Origin: Halobellus ruber
Lineage (GTDB): Archaea > Halobacteriota > Halobacteria > Halobacteriales > Haloferacaceae
DNA length: 64,000 nucleotides
Reading direction: 5' to 3'
Assembly (NCBI RefSeq): GCF_014212355.1
Contig: NZ_JACKXD010000001.1
Span: 395,143 to 459,142 of the forward strand
Of this stretch, positions 1-7,856 are shown piece by piece. A program made the translations under genes and the position numbers. The notes under the pieces were generated by a model. The model saw nothing but the letters and a program-made list of their open reading frames with translations. It had not been told where the DNA came from and ran no database searches. Every line of letters starts with the position of its first letter. Within the stretch, counting starts at the first letter, position 1.

Positions 1-666
1 GTCCTCCACGGGGTCGTTGATTCGATCCGGGTGTCTCCGGACCCCGCTGTCGACGACGCCGACCGGGAACCGCTCGACGAACTGGCTGAACGGATCACGG
101 CGGACGTTCGGATCCGCCTCGAACACGAAGCCCACTACGAGTGGGTGGCGTTCGTCCCGCAACGCGAGCGCGACGCCGGGGCGCTCACGAAGTACTTCGG
201 GAAGGTCTCCGGAGCGGACGAGTTCAAGATCCGCGGCATCGAAGCCCGTCAGCGGTCCACGCCATCGTATATCGAGACCGTCCAACGGGACTGTATCGAG
301 CGGCTCGGGGAGTCGAGATCGCCCGACGCGGTACTCGACAGACTCGAAGCGTACACGCAGACCACGCGGAACGTAGCGGCGCTCGAGCGGGCCCGTGACC
401 GGGGACTGGACCTCCATCCGGGACAGGACGTCGAGTACGTCGTCGTCGACGACGACAGGACCTCCCGGGACAGGGTCGCCCTCGCTCACGAAGCACCCGA
501 GGACTACGATCCGGAGTACTACGAAACACGGCTGGTCCGAGCGATCGAGAGCGCCCTCTCGCCGTTCGGCTGGGACCGCGACCGTCTCCGACGGGAGCTC
601 GCGGATACCCGCACGGTGGCGCTCACGGCATTCGGGGAGTCTCCGTCGGGCGCCGCTGACCGATGA
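1..666 (+). CDS. Family B DNA polymerase, C-terminal part (partial)
   Basis: The reading frame is open from base 1, so the gene begins upstream of the window and only about 221 C-terminal residues are present. From memory of the family, the segment with EWVAFVPQRERDAGALTKYF, then KIRGIEARQRSTP, then YTQTTRNVAALERARDRG and HPGQDVEYVVVDD looks like the palm-thumb end of the haloarchaeal type B DNA-directed DNA polymerase (PolB2-like). The polymerase catalytic motifs are outside the window. The stretch between RSPDAVLDRL and EAYTQTTRN is short: I would expect an additional element with an SKPL-like motif there, so an in-frame deletion is possible. No operon partner is visible downstream. It could be a functional polymerase or a decaying paralogue. 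Confidence 0.75.
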   Translation, partial: VLHGVVDSIRVSPDPAVDDADREPLDELAERITADVRIRLEHEAHYEWVAFVPQRERDAGALTKYFGKVSGADEFKIRGIEARQRSTPSYIETVQRDCIERLGESRSPDAVLDRLEAYTQTTRNVAALERARDRGLDLHPGQDVEYVVVDDDRTSRDRVALAHEAPEDYDPEYYETRLVRAIESALSPFGWDRDRLRRELADTRTVALTAFGESPSGAADR

Positions 667-1169
667 ACCGCGACGTCCGTTTCCCCCGTGACGGCCGTCC
701 CGCAGAAAGCCGACAGCGAAACCGACCACACTCCCTGCTGTCTCCGCCCGACAGAGGAAGCAGTCAGATGTGGTCCGCTCACCGGATCCTCGGGTCCCCG
801 ATATCCCGTCGCGACGACAGTCCCGCCGGTCCGGATCCGAACGTTTCTCGTATACGACAGAAATAATTTAACATAATATAAATTAAGAGAACTTGGCAAC
901 TGCCCAGAAATGCTATACGGAGACAGATAGAGTAAATGTCGGGAGCGTGGAGAACGACAACGAAAAAACCATAACAACAAAATTAATATAATATACTAAA
1001 CTTACCGGCCTGGACGGTGCCACCTTCTTACGGGGTGAACCGACGTATCGATCTGTGCGCCACGGTCGCGACCGATGGCTACGCTCCGCTCGCCCGCCCC
1101 TCGGGGACCCCCGAACCGCCGCTCCCGGCGTACCGTACCTTTATTTAAACGCTGCCGGTTGGTGGTAGC
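667..1169. other. 503-bp intergenic region with an AT-rich block
   Basis: No convincing gene. Positions about 861-1012 are markedly AT-rich against a very GC-rich background, with several TATA-like runs on both strands. The rest is GC-rich and contains a 12-bp perfect palindrome CGGTCGCGACCG at 1063-1074. The only longer open frame here is antisense and arginine/serine-rich, which is typical of a shadow. The block marks the border between the polymerase gene and the catabolic cluster. Confidence 0.6.
1141..1150 (+). promoter_or_regulatory. TATA box of the first acid-sugar dehydratase gene
   Basis: TTATTTAAAC lies about 20-29 bp upstream of the GTG at 1170. This is the spacing expected for a leaderless haloarchaeal transcript and supports that GTG as the start. 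Confidence 0.7.
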
Positions 1170-2345
1170 GTGTCACCCGAAATAACGCGGATCGAGAGCA
1201 GAGAGTTCACCTACGAGTTGTCCGACGTAGGGACCGATCACCACGGGTTCAACCTGGTGTACGCTCCCGGCGAGACGACGACGCGGAAACTGTTCGGGGT
1301 GCAGATCTTCACCGACGTCGGGATCACCGGCGAGTACGTCGGCGGCAACTCCCCGGGTGCCGCACAGATCAACACTTTCGCGGACTACCTCGTCGGGAAG
1401 GACCCCTTGGCGAGGGAGAAACACTGGTCGGAGATCAAACGCGCACTCCGGAAGTACGACCGGATGGGGATGGGTCCCGTCGACATCGCGCTGTGGGACT
1501 TCGCGGGCAAGTACTACGACGCGCCGATACACGAACTCCTGGGCACCTACCGCCGCCGGCTCCCCGCGTACGCGTCGACGTACCACGGCGACGACGCCGG
1601 CGGTTTGGACTCCCCCGAGGCGTTCGCCGCGTTCGCCGAGACGTGCCGGGACCTCGGGTACGACGGGTTCAAGATCCACGGGTGGGGTGGCGACGACAGC
1701 GCCCGGGACCTGGACCGCGAGATCGAGGCAGTGCACGCCGTCGGCGACGCCGTCGGGGCGGAGATGGACCTGATGCACGACCCGGCGTGTGAACTGGAGA
1801 CGTTCGCCGACGCCCTGACGCTGGGCCGCGCTCTCGACGAGGAGAACTTTTTCTGGTACGAGGATCCCTACCGGGACGCCGGGACCTCCCAACACGCCCA
1901 CCGGAAGCTCGGAAAGCACCTCGAGACGCCGCTGCTGCAGACGGAGCACGTCCGCGGCCTGGAGATGAAACACGACTTCGTGGCGAGCGAGGCGACGGAC
2001 TTCGTCAGGGCCGACCCCGAGTACGACGCCGGGATCACGGGCGCGATGAAGGTCGCACGGATGGCGGAGGGCTTCGGGCTCGACGTCGAGTTTCACGCGC
2101 CGGGGCCCGCCCAGCGGCACTGCATCGCCGCGACGCGGAACTCCAACTACTACGAGATGGCGCTCGTCCACCCGGACTGTGGGAACACGACCCCGCCGAT
2201 CTACGCCGGCGACTACGACGACCAACTCGACAGCGTCGACGACGAGGGGACGGTCCCGGTCCCGGACGGCCCCGGCCTCGGGGTCGACTACGACTGGGCG
2301 TACATCGAGGCCAATCAGACCGGGAGCGTCCACGTCTACGAGTAG
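1170..2345 (+). CDS. Enolase-superfamily acid-sugar dehydratase, copy 1
   Basis: A 391-residue mandelate racemase/muconate lactonizing enzyme family protein. The likely reaction is dehydration of an aldonate to a 2-keto-3-deoxy acid in the cytoplasm. Visible features are a capping domain (about 1-130), then the barrel with K168-x-H170, metal ligands D204, E231 (WYEDP) and E259 (QTEH), and H309 in the EFHAPG stretch. This fits the dehydratase members such as rhamnonate and xylonate dehydratases. The GTG start is set by the TATA box at 1141. A close paralogue, roughly three-quarters identical by eye, is at 16298. The next gene encodes a ketoglutarate-semialdehyde-type dehydrogenase, which suggests pentonate oxidation. 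The substrate is not determined by sequence. Confidence 0.9.
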   Translation: MSPEITRIESREFTYELSDVGTDHHGFNLVYAPGETTTRKLFGVQIFTDVGITGEYVGGNSPGAAQINTFADYLVGKDPLAREKHWSEIKRALRKYDRMGMGPVDIALWDFAGKYYDAPIHELLGTYRRRLPAYASTYHGDDAGGLDSPEAFAAFAETCRDLGYDGFKIHGWGGDDSARDLDREIEAVHAVGDAVGAEMDLMHDPACELETFADALTLGRALDEENFFWYEDPYRDAGTSQHAHRKLGKHLETPLLQTEHVRGLEMKHDFVASEATDFVRADPEYDAGITGAMKVARMAEGFGLDVEFHAPGPAQRHCIAATRNSNYYEMALVHPDCGNTTPPIYAGDYDDQLDSVDDEGTVPVPDGPGLGVDYDWAYIEANQTGSVHVYE

Positions 2346-2439
2346 CGGCGGTCCCCGCCGACGCCCGGCACGTGACTGGTCTTCCGGCTCCCCCCGCGAA
2401 TGGAAAAGACTGAGTGGGACGCCGCCGACGTGTTGCCGT

Positions 2440-3885
2440 ATGCCACCCACCCGGAACTACATCGACGGCGAGTGGACGGACTCGGAGTCCGGCGACACGT
2501 TCGAGACGGTCGACCCGGCGGCGCCCGACGACGTCGTTGCGACGTACCAGGAGTCGACTGCGGCCGACGCCCGCGCCGCCGTGACGGCCGCAGCCGACGC
2601 GGCGGCCGAGTGGGCGTCGACTCCGGCACCCGATCGTGGGGCGATCCTGAAGGCCGCCGGCGACGTGCTCGCAGACCGGAAGGCGGAGTTGACGGCGCAG
2701 CTCACCCGCGAGGAGGGCAAAACCCACGCCGAGGCCGGCGGAGAGGTCCAGCGCGCGATCGACATCTTCCACTACTACGCACAGAAGACCCGCGACCTCG
2801 GCGGGACGGTGAAGTCGTCGTCCGGGGGCCGGACGAACCTCTACACCCGCGAGGAGCCCGTGGGCGTGGCGGCGCTGATCACGCCGTGGAACTACCCGAT
2901 CGCGATTCCGGCCTGGAAGATCGCGCCCGCCTTGGCCGCCGGGAACACGGCCGCGATCAAGCCGGCCAGCCTCGCCCCGGGCCCGGCGGTCTCGATCGTC
3001 GACGCGCTCGACGACGCCGGGGTCCCGGAGGGCGTCGTCAACCTCGTGACCGGGCCGGGCAGCACCGTCGGCAACGCCTTGATCGGTCACGACCGCGTCG
3101 ACGCCGTCTCGTTTACCGGCAGCAGCGCCGTGGGCGGGACCGTCTACGACCTCGCGACCGACGACGGCAAGCGCGTCCAGACCGAAATGGGCGGCAAGAA
3201 CCCGACCATCGTCACCGAGTCGGCCGACGTCGAGGCGGCCGCCGACATCGTCGCTGCGGGCGCGTTCGGCGTGACGGGGCAGGCGTGTACCGCCGGCTCC
3301 CGCGCGATCGTCTACGAGGAGGTGTACGACGAGTTCGTCGACGCGATCGTCGACCGGGCGCAAGCGATCGACGTCGGTCCCGGCGACGAGTACGGGATGG
3401 GCCCGCAGGTCAGCGCGGACGAACTCCAGAGCACGCTCGAGTACATCGACGTCGGGGTCGAGGAGGGAGCGAGGCTCGCGGTCGGCGGCGAGGCGCTCGA
3501 CGGCGGCCGGTTCGGCGACGGGTACTTCGTCGCGCCGACGGTCTTCGGTGACGTCGCCCCGGACCACCGGATCGCCCGCGAGGAGATCTTCGGGCCCGTC
3601 CTCGCCGTGCTCGAAGTCGGAGGGTTCGACGAGGCCATCCAGGTCGCAAACGACGTCGACTACGGGCTGTCGGCCAGCATCCTCACCCGGAACCACACCG
3701 AGGCAAACCGGTTCGTCGAAGAGATCGAAGCCGGGGTCGCGAAGATCAACGAGAAGACGACCGGGCTCGAACTCCACGTCCCGTTCGGCGGGTTCAAGGG
3801 GTCCTCCTCGGAGACGTGGCGCGAGCAGGGCGATGCGGGCCTGGAGTTCTACACCATCGAGAAGACGGTCTACGAGAACTTCTGA
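2440..3885 (+). CDS. NAD(P)-dependent aldehyde dehydrogenase, probably 2-oxoglutarate-semialdehyde dehydrogenase
   Basis: 481 residues with the complete ALDH fold. The general base E249 is in EMGGKNP, the nucleophile C283 is in GQACTAGSR, and the NAD-site stretch ITPWNYPIAIPAWK is present. The GQxCTAGSR context and the co-location with two acid-sugar dehydratases and an FAH dehydratase resemble XacF of Haloferax, the last enzyme of the oxidative pentose (Weimberg-like) pathway, which makes 2-oxoglutarate. The ATG at 2440 starts at the family's normal N-terminus; a longer in-frame extension runs into the preceding gene and is not credible. It lies 94 bp after the dehydratase. Succinate-semialdehyde or glycolaldehyde dehydrogenase are alternative activities. 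Confidence 0.88.
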   Translation: MPPTRNYIDGEWTDSESGDTFETVDPAAPDDVVATYQESTAADARAAVTAAADAAAEWASTPAPDRGAILKAAGDVLADRKAELTAQLTREEGKTHAEAGGEVQRAIDIFHYYAQKTRDLGGTVKSSSGGRTNLYTREEPVGVAALITPWNYPIAIPAWKIAPALAAGNTAAIKPASLAPGPAVSIVDALDDAGVPEGVVNLVTGPGSTVGNALIGHDRVDAVSFTGSSAVGGTVYDLATDDGKRVQTEMGGKNPTIVTESADVEAAADIVAAGAFGVTGQACTAGSRAIVYEEVYDEFVDAIVDRAQAIDVGPGDEYGMGPQVSADELQSTLEYIDVGVEEGARLAVGGEALDGGRFGDGYFVAPTVFGDVAPDHRIAREEIFGPVLAVLEVGGFDEAIQVANDVDYGLSASILTRNHTEANRFVEEIEAGVAKINEKTTGLELHVPFGGFKGSSSETWREQGDAGLEFYTIEKTVYENF

Positions 3886-3890
3886 CCGGC

Positions 3891-4592
3891 CTACAGGAAC
3901 GCGAACGCCCGGACCGACGATCCGCTGGTGTCCTGGAAGTTCAGCGGCGGATAGAGGAAGTACGCCCGGCGGGTCGCGGCGTCGCCGCGCACCGCGTCCA
4001 GGTTTCGGAGCTCCTCGATCGGGATGATGTCGTTTTCGAGCAGCGGGAGGTGGGAGTCGGCGGGATGGACGTCCGTGCTCGGGCCGTGGCCGGGCACCTC
4101 GTCGTACCACCCGCCGACGCTCGGGGTGTCGATCCCGACCGCTTTCGCCTCGAGGTCGGCGAGATACTCCGAGGCGTCGCCCGACAGATGCGGGAACTCG
4201 AACATCCACTCGTCGGTGGTCCCGTAGTACTGGTCCCACCCCGTGTTGAGCATCACCACGTCGCCGGCGTCGATCTCGTCTTCGTACTGGGCGAGGTCGT
4301 CAACGCCGATCGCGGCCGAGTTCCCGACGTCGGTCAGATCGACGACGACGCCCTCACCCATAAACTTCGAGACGGGGAACTCGTCGAGCGTGCGCCCTTC
4401 CGGGATGAAGTGCCGCGGCGAATCCACGTGGGTCGCGGTGTGGGTCCGCATCGTTACCTTCTCCATCGTGAAGCCGTCCCGCGCAGCCAGGGACTCGTGT
4501 TTCAGGTCGACCGGCGGGAACGACGGCCACACCGGAATGCCGTTGTCGATCGGGTTGGTCAGGTCGATGATCTCGTCTGGTGCGTCGAACAT
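3891..4592 (-). CDS. Cyclase-family metal hydrolase (kynurenine formamidase-like, PF04199)
   Basis: About 233 residues. The signature THTATHVDSPRHF matches the HxGTHxDxPxH metal site of the cyclase/formamidase family, and IDLTNPIDNGIPVWPSFPP is the usual N-terminal strand. I chose the ATG at 4592 over the GTG at 4610 because a TATA-like box lies about 25-35 bp upstream of 4592. In sugar-acid clusters such enzymes may hydrolyse lactones or cyclic amides; a lactonase role for an aldonolactone is possible but inferred. It is convergent with the aldehyde dehydrogenase (5 bp apart) and lies downstream of the reductoisomerase-like gene on the same strand. Confidence 0.82.
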   Translation of the reverse strand: MFDAPDEIIDLTNPIDNGIPVWPSFPPVDLKHESLAARDGFTMEKVTMRTHTATHVDSPRHFIPEGRTLDEFPVSKFMGEGVVVDLTDVGNSAAIGVDDLAQYEDEIDAGDVVMLNTGWDQYYGTTDEWMFEFPHLSGDASEYLADLEAKAVGIDTPSVGGWYDEVPGHGPSTDVHPADSHLPLLENDIIPIEELRNLDAVRGDAATRRAYFLYPPLNFQDTSGSSVRAFAFL

Positions 4593-4617
4593 ACGGCTTG
4601 CCCTGCTCACGGAATCC

Positions 4618-4627
4618 TCTTAGTTTT
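4618..4627 (-). promoter_or_regulatory. TATA-like box upstream of the cyclase-family gene
   Basis: Read on the minus strand the sequence is AAAAACTAAG, about 25-35 bp upstream of the ATG at 4592. It suggests this gene is transcribed on its own, not only from the gene upstream. Confidence 0.5.
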
Positions 4628-4677
4628 TCACCCTGGCTGGGGACCGCCGGGGCGATCGACGCGTCGGTCGCGGCCCC

Positions 4678-5691
4678 TCAGAGGTCCCGTAACCCGAAGG
4701 CGTCCAGCGTCGCCTGCTCCGTTTCGACGAACTCCGAGGACTCGTACTCCCGTCTGAGCTCCGAGAGCCGTTCGTAGCCCGACGCCTGTTCCTCGGTCCA
4801 CTCGTCGGCGAACTCCCCGGAGTCGATCGCCTCGAGGCGGTCGCGCATGAACTCCCGGATCGGCTCGCGGTCGAACGCCTCAAGCCCGAGCAGTTGGCCG
4901 TACTGGCTCGTCTGTGAGTGGAGGTCCATCTGGGAGACGAGCCCCTGGGTGGCGCACTTCTCGAAGATGTGGGCCATCTCCCGGGAGAGGTACGATTCCA
5001 GCAGCGTCACCGCCGGCGGGATCCCCGCCTCCGACTCCACCTCGAACCGGGCCAAAAGCGCCGAGGCGAAGACCGGAAACAGCCCCTGTTCGCTCAGCAG
5101 GTCCGTGCGGGTCTCGGTGTCGAACTCCGTCTCGACGACCCCGGAGCGGGTCGCCCCGATGGCGTGTGCGACCGCGAGGGCCCGTTCGTGTGCCGCCCCC
5201 GAGGCGTCCTGGTCGACCGCGAAAAGCGCCGGCGCGCCCCGCCCGTCCTCGTAGAGTTCGCGGACGACCGCGCCGATCATCCGCGGTGCCACGAGCACCA
5301 CGTCGACGTCGTCGGCGAGGTCGATGCGGTCGTACGTGACGTTGTACCCCGACGCGAAGACGAGCGTGTCGCCCGCGTCGAGGTTGGGGCCGACCTCGCG
5401 TTCGTAGACCTCGGGCTGTACCTCGTCGGGGATCAACAGGAGCACCACGTCCCCCCGGGCTGTCGCCTCGGCGATCGAATACACCTCGAACCCGTCGTCG
5501 GCGGCCTGGTCGCGGTCGTCGTCACCCCGGTTTCCCACGACGACATCGACGCCCGAGTCCCGCATATTTCGGGCCTGTGCGCGTCCCTGGTTGCCGTAGC
5601 CGACGACGGCGACCGTGCGCCCCTCGAGGGGCTCTATGGTGGCGTCGCTCTCGTGATATATCGGTGTCTCTATAACGTCAGGCGCGGCCAT
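4678..5691 (-). CDS. Divergent ketol-acid reductoisomerase-like protein
   Basis: 337 residues with a Rossmann domain (VAVVGYGNQGRAQARNMRDS, about 27-46) and an all-helical knotted C-terminal domain like IlvC. D197 and E201 in RTDLLSEQ correspond to the metal-binding Asp and Glu of ketol-acid reductoisomerase. The HGFNIH-like segment of true enzymes is SGYNVT here (114-119), so the catalytic histidines are missing. It is therefore unlikely to serve branched-chain amino-acid synthesis. Its place in the acid-sugar cluster suggests reduction or isomerisation of a keto-acid sugar derivative. The start at 5691 has a TTAAGTAA-like TATA box about 25 bp upstream. It diverges from the gene at 5827. Confidence 0.8.
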   Translation of the reverse strand: MAAPDVIETPIYHESDATIEPLEGRTVAVVGYGNQGRAQARNMRDSGVDVVVGNRGDDDRDQAADDGFEVYSIAEATARGDVVLLLIPDEVQPEVYEREVGPNLDAGDTLVFASGYNVTYDRIDLADDVDVVLVAPRMIGAVVRELYEDGRGAPALFAVDQDASGAAHERALAVAHAIGATRSGVVETEFDTETRTDLLSEQGLFPVFASALLARFEVESEAGIPPAVTLLESYLSREMAHIFEKCATQGLVSQMDLHSQTSQYGQLLGLEAFDREPIREFMRDRLEAIDSGEFADEWTEEQASGYERLSELRREYESSEFVETEQATLDAFGLRDL

Positions 5692-5826
5692 AGCGAGGAT
5701 GACGGCGCAGGTTACTTAACATTCGGGGGCGACCGGCGAGTGTCGTTCCCGCCGCCATCACCCCGAGTCACCCGTCGCTCCCGCGACGTGTAAAGAACTA
5801 ACACACTCTGCTCGGTGTACCGTAGT

Positions 5827-6582
5827 ATGGCCGAGCCAACCGCGTTGCTCGTCGGCGAGTCCTGGCAGACGATCTCGTTTCACGTGAAGGGGTTCGACCT
5901 GTTCTCCAGTGCGGAGTACACGGAGGCGGGTGACTACCTCGAAGCGGCCCTGGAGACGGACGGCATCGACACGACCTACCAGCCCTGTCACGTCGCGGCC
6001 GCGGAGTTCCCGGAGTCGAGGGAAGCGCTTGCGGCGTACGACGTCGTGATCCTCAGCGACATCGGCTACAACACGCTGGCGATCCCGCCGGAGACGTTCA
6101 GCGACGGAACCCGCCGACCGAACCGGCTCCGACTGCTGGAGGCGTACGTTCGCGACGGCGGCGGGCTCCTGATGGTCGGCGGCTACCTATCCTTCCAAGG
6201 CATCAACGGACGCGCGAACTACGCCGGAACCGCCGTCGAAGAGGCCCTCCCGGTCACGATGCAGCGGGGCGACGACCGGGTCGAGCGCCCCGACGGCGCG
6301 TACCCGCAGGTGGTCGCTCCCGACCATCCGGCCGTCTCGGCGGTCGACGACGACTGGCCGGACGTCCTCGGCTACAACCGCTTTAGGACCGACGGCGACG
6401 CGGACGAACTCGTCTCCGTCGACGGGGACCCGCTGTTGGCGGTCGGCACCCACGGCGACGGGCGGTCGGCGGCGTTCGCGAGCGACTGTGCCCCACACTG
6501 GGGCCCGATGGAGTTCGTCGAGTGGGGCGGCTACCCGCGGTTGTGGGCGGACCTCGTCCGGTGGCTGGCCGGCGACCGCTGA
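5827..6582 (+). CDS. PF07090-type glutamine amidotransferase-like protein
   Basis: 251 residues in the class I glutamine amidotransferase-like superfamily, close to the putative cytoplasmic proteins of PF07090/ThuA type. Visible elements are LVGESWQTISFHVKGFD at the N-terminus, DVVILSDIGYNTL, GGGLLMVGGYLSFQG and the C-terminal DCAPHWGP. The nucleophile Cys of true amidotransferases is not in the usual nucleophile elbow (GGYLSFQG has no Cys), so amidotransferase activity is doubtful. Relatives occur in sugar-utilisation clusters in bacteria, in line with this neighbourhood. ATG 5827 is preferred over the upstream ATG at 5815 because it matches the family N-terminus. Confidence 0.78.
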   Translation: MAEPTALLVGESWQTISFHVKGFDLFSSAEYTEAGDYLEAALETDGIDTTYQPCHVAAAEFPESREALAAYDVVILSDIGYNTLAIPPETFSDGTRRPNRLRLLEAYVRDGGGLLMVGGYLSFQGINGRANYAGTAVEEALPVTMQRGDDRVERPDGAYPQVVAPDHPAVSAVDDDWPDVLGYNRFRTDGDADELVSVDGDPLLAVGTHGDGRSAAFASDCAPHWGPMEFVEWGGYPRLWADLVRWLAGDR

Positions 6583-6625
6583 CGGTCGGCGGCTGCTGCC
6601 GTGCGACTGGACGGCCGATCGCATC

Positions 6626-6705
6626 ATACTGTTGGCTATAATTACGTGAAGATCTTCGACACCTCGGGGTGTCGAAATCCGTCACGGGACTATAACCGAC
6701 GGTAT
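6626..6705. repeat. 80-bp palindromic intergenic element, copy 1
   Basis: Terminal inverted repeats ATACTGTTGGCTATA and TATAACCGACGGTAT match at 12 of 15 positions. The centre is a hairpin TTCGACACC-TCG-GGGTGTCGAA. It sits between two convergent genes, and its last base is the first base of the complementary stop codon of the FAH dehydratase gene. Further copies are at 17500 and 47681. Confidence 0.85.
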
Positions 6706-7568
6706 CAGACGGCGGTGACCGGGTTCCGCAGCGTGCCGATCCCCTCGATGTCGACGACGACGGTGTCGCCCGGCTGCAGCGAGAACTCGTCGTCGGGCAC
6801 GATCGACGTGCCGGTGAGAAGCACCGTCACCTCCGGCACCGCGTTGTGTCGGGTGAGATAGGAGACCAGTTCCTCGCAGCTCCGGACCATCCCCGCCGTC
6901 GTGGTCCGTCCCTCGAACGCCGCCGTTTCGTTGCGGTAGACGGTGAGCGACATCTCGAGGTCGTGGGGGTCGTCGATGTCGGTCGCGACGCACGGCCCCA
7001 GCGAACAGCACCGATCGTAGATCTTGGCCTGCGGGAGGTACAGCGGATTGGCGCCCTCGATCGAGCGGCTGGAGACGTCGTTGCCGACCGTGTACCCGAC
7101 GATCTCGCCCCTGTAGAGGACGACCCCCAGCTCCGGTTCGGGGACGTTCCACTCGGAGTCTTCGCGGACGCCGATCGCCGCCCCGGGGCCGACGGTCCGC
7201 CCCGGCGTCGATTTGAGGAACAGTTCCGGTCGGTCGGCGTCGTAGACGTCGACGTAGATCTCCGGCATCCCGCTTTCGGCGGTTCGGGCCTCCTCGCTGA
7301 TCCGGTAGGTGACGCCCGCGGCCCACACCTCCTCGGCGACGAGTGGGACCGCGGGGTCGTCGTCGACTGTGGAAACCGGAAACGCCTCGGCCTCCTCGAG
7401 CAGCGGCTCCGCGACCCGATCGGGCGTCCGGTCGGTCACGTCCGCGGCCTCGGCCAGCGCCCCGAACGAATCCACCCCCGGCTTCGCGGACGTCAGGTCG
7501 TACGCCGTCCCGTCGGCCGTGGCGAGCAGCCGCGGTTCCCCGTTCTGTCGTCGCCGGTAATACCGCAT
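6705..7568 (-). CDS. FAH-family 2-keto-3-deoxypentonate dehydratase-like protein (KdaD/XacE type)
   Basis: 287 residues of the fumarylacetoacetate hydrolase superfamily. The pattern AGVTYRISEEAR, then YDADRPELFLKSTPGRTVGP and EPELGVVLYRG, is that of the 2-keto-3-deoxy-arabinonate/xylonate dehydratase branch known from Sulfolobus KdaD and Haloferax XacE, rather than of acylpyruvases. It would convert the product of the enolase-type dehydratase into 2-oxoglutarate semialdehyde for the ALDH at 2440. I set the start at MRYYRRRQ (7568), because the in-frame extension of 30 codons is basic and unlike the family. The stop codon abuts the palindromic element. Confidence 0.85.
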   Translation of the reverse strand: MRYYRRRQNGEPRLLATADGTAYDLTSAKPGVDSFGALAEAADVTDRTPDRVAEPLLEEAEAFPVSTVDDDPAVPLVAEEVWAAGVTYRISEEARTAESGMPEIYVDVYDADRPELFLKSTPGRTVGPGAAIGVREDSEWNVPEPELGVVLYRGEIVGYTVGNDVSSRSIEGANPLYLPQAKIYDRCCSLGPCVATDIDDPHDLEMSLTVYRNETAAFEGRTTTAGMVRSCEELVSYLTRHNAVPEVTVLLTGTSIVPDDEFSLQPGDTVVVDIEGIGTLRNPVTAV

Positions 7569-7589
7569 AGCGTTCGTGACCGGGAGATG

Positions 7590-7606
7590 CAACAAAAAAC
7601 TTGTTG
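7590..7606. promoter_or_regulatory. Inverted repeat upstream of the FAH dehydratase gene
   Basis: CAACAA-5 nt-TTGTTG is a perfect 6-bp inverted repeat 22-38 bp upstream of the ATG at 7568. It therefore overlaps the TATA position, where a repressor could act. The bound factor is unknown; the cluster's IclR protein is one candidate. Confidence 0.45.
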
Positions 7607-7856
7607 TGACCTCGACCCGTCGCGCCCGTGGTGAGCCAGCCCGGGAGTGAGGCGTCACCGAGGTGGCGCCGCCCGATCCACCCGGTTGCGCCCCCGGCGG
7701 ACGAAAACGTTAGATACGGTTCCCGCGAACTGCTCTCTATGTTAATCGCTCCCTCGATCCGCCCCGGATCGACGGCCGAAACCGCCCCGGTGGGCAATCG
7801 GCGGGGTGGACGGACCGGACCGCCGGACGGCCCGACGATCGGAGGCCGCCGGTAGG

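Noticed and set aside
519..980. 153-codon minus-strand frame in the region after the polymerase gene
   Set aside because: Spans the polymerase 3' end and the AT-rich block, Arg/Ser-rich C-terminus, no domain and no promoter at a suitable distance.
861..1012. AT-rich block as a replication origin
   Set aside because: No origin recognition box repeats and no orc1/cdc6 gene nearby.
2035..4239. 734-codon antisense frame across the ALDH and cyclase genes
   Set aside because: It is antisense to a well-supported ALDH, Arg/Pro-rich and basic, unlike haloarchaeal proteins. It is a shadow of GC-rich codon use.
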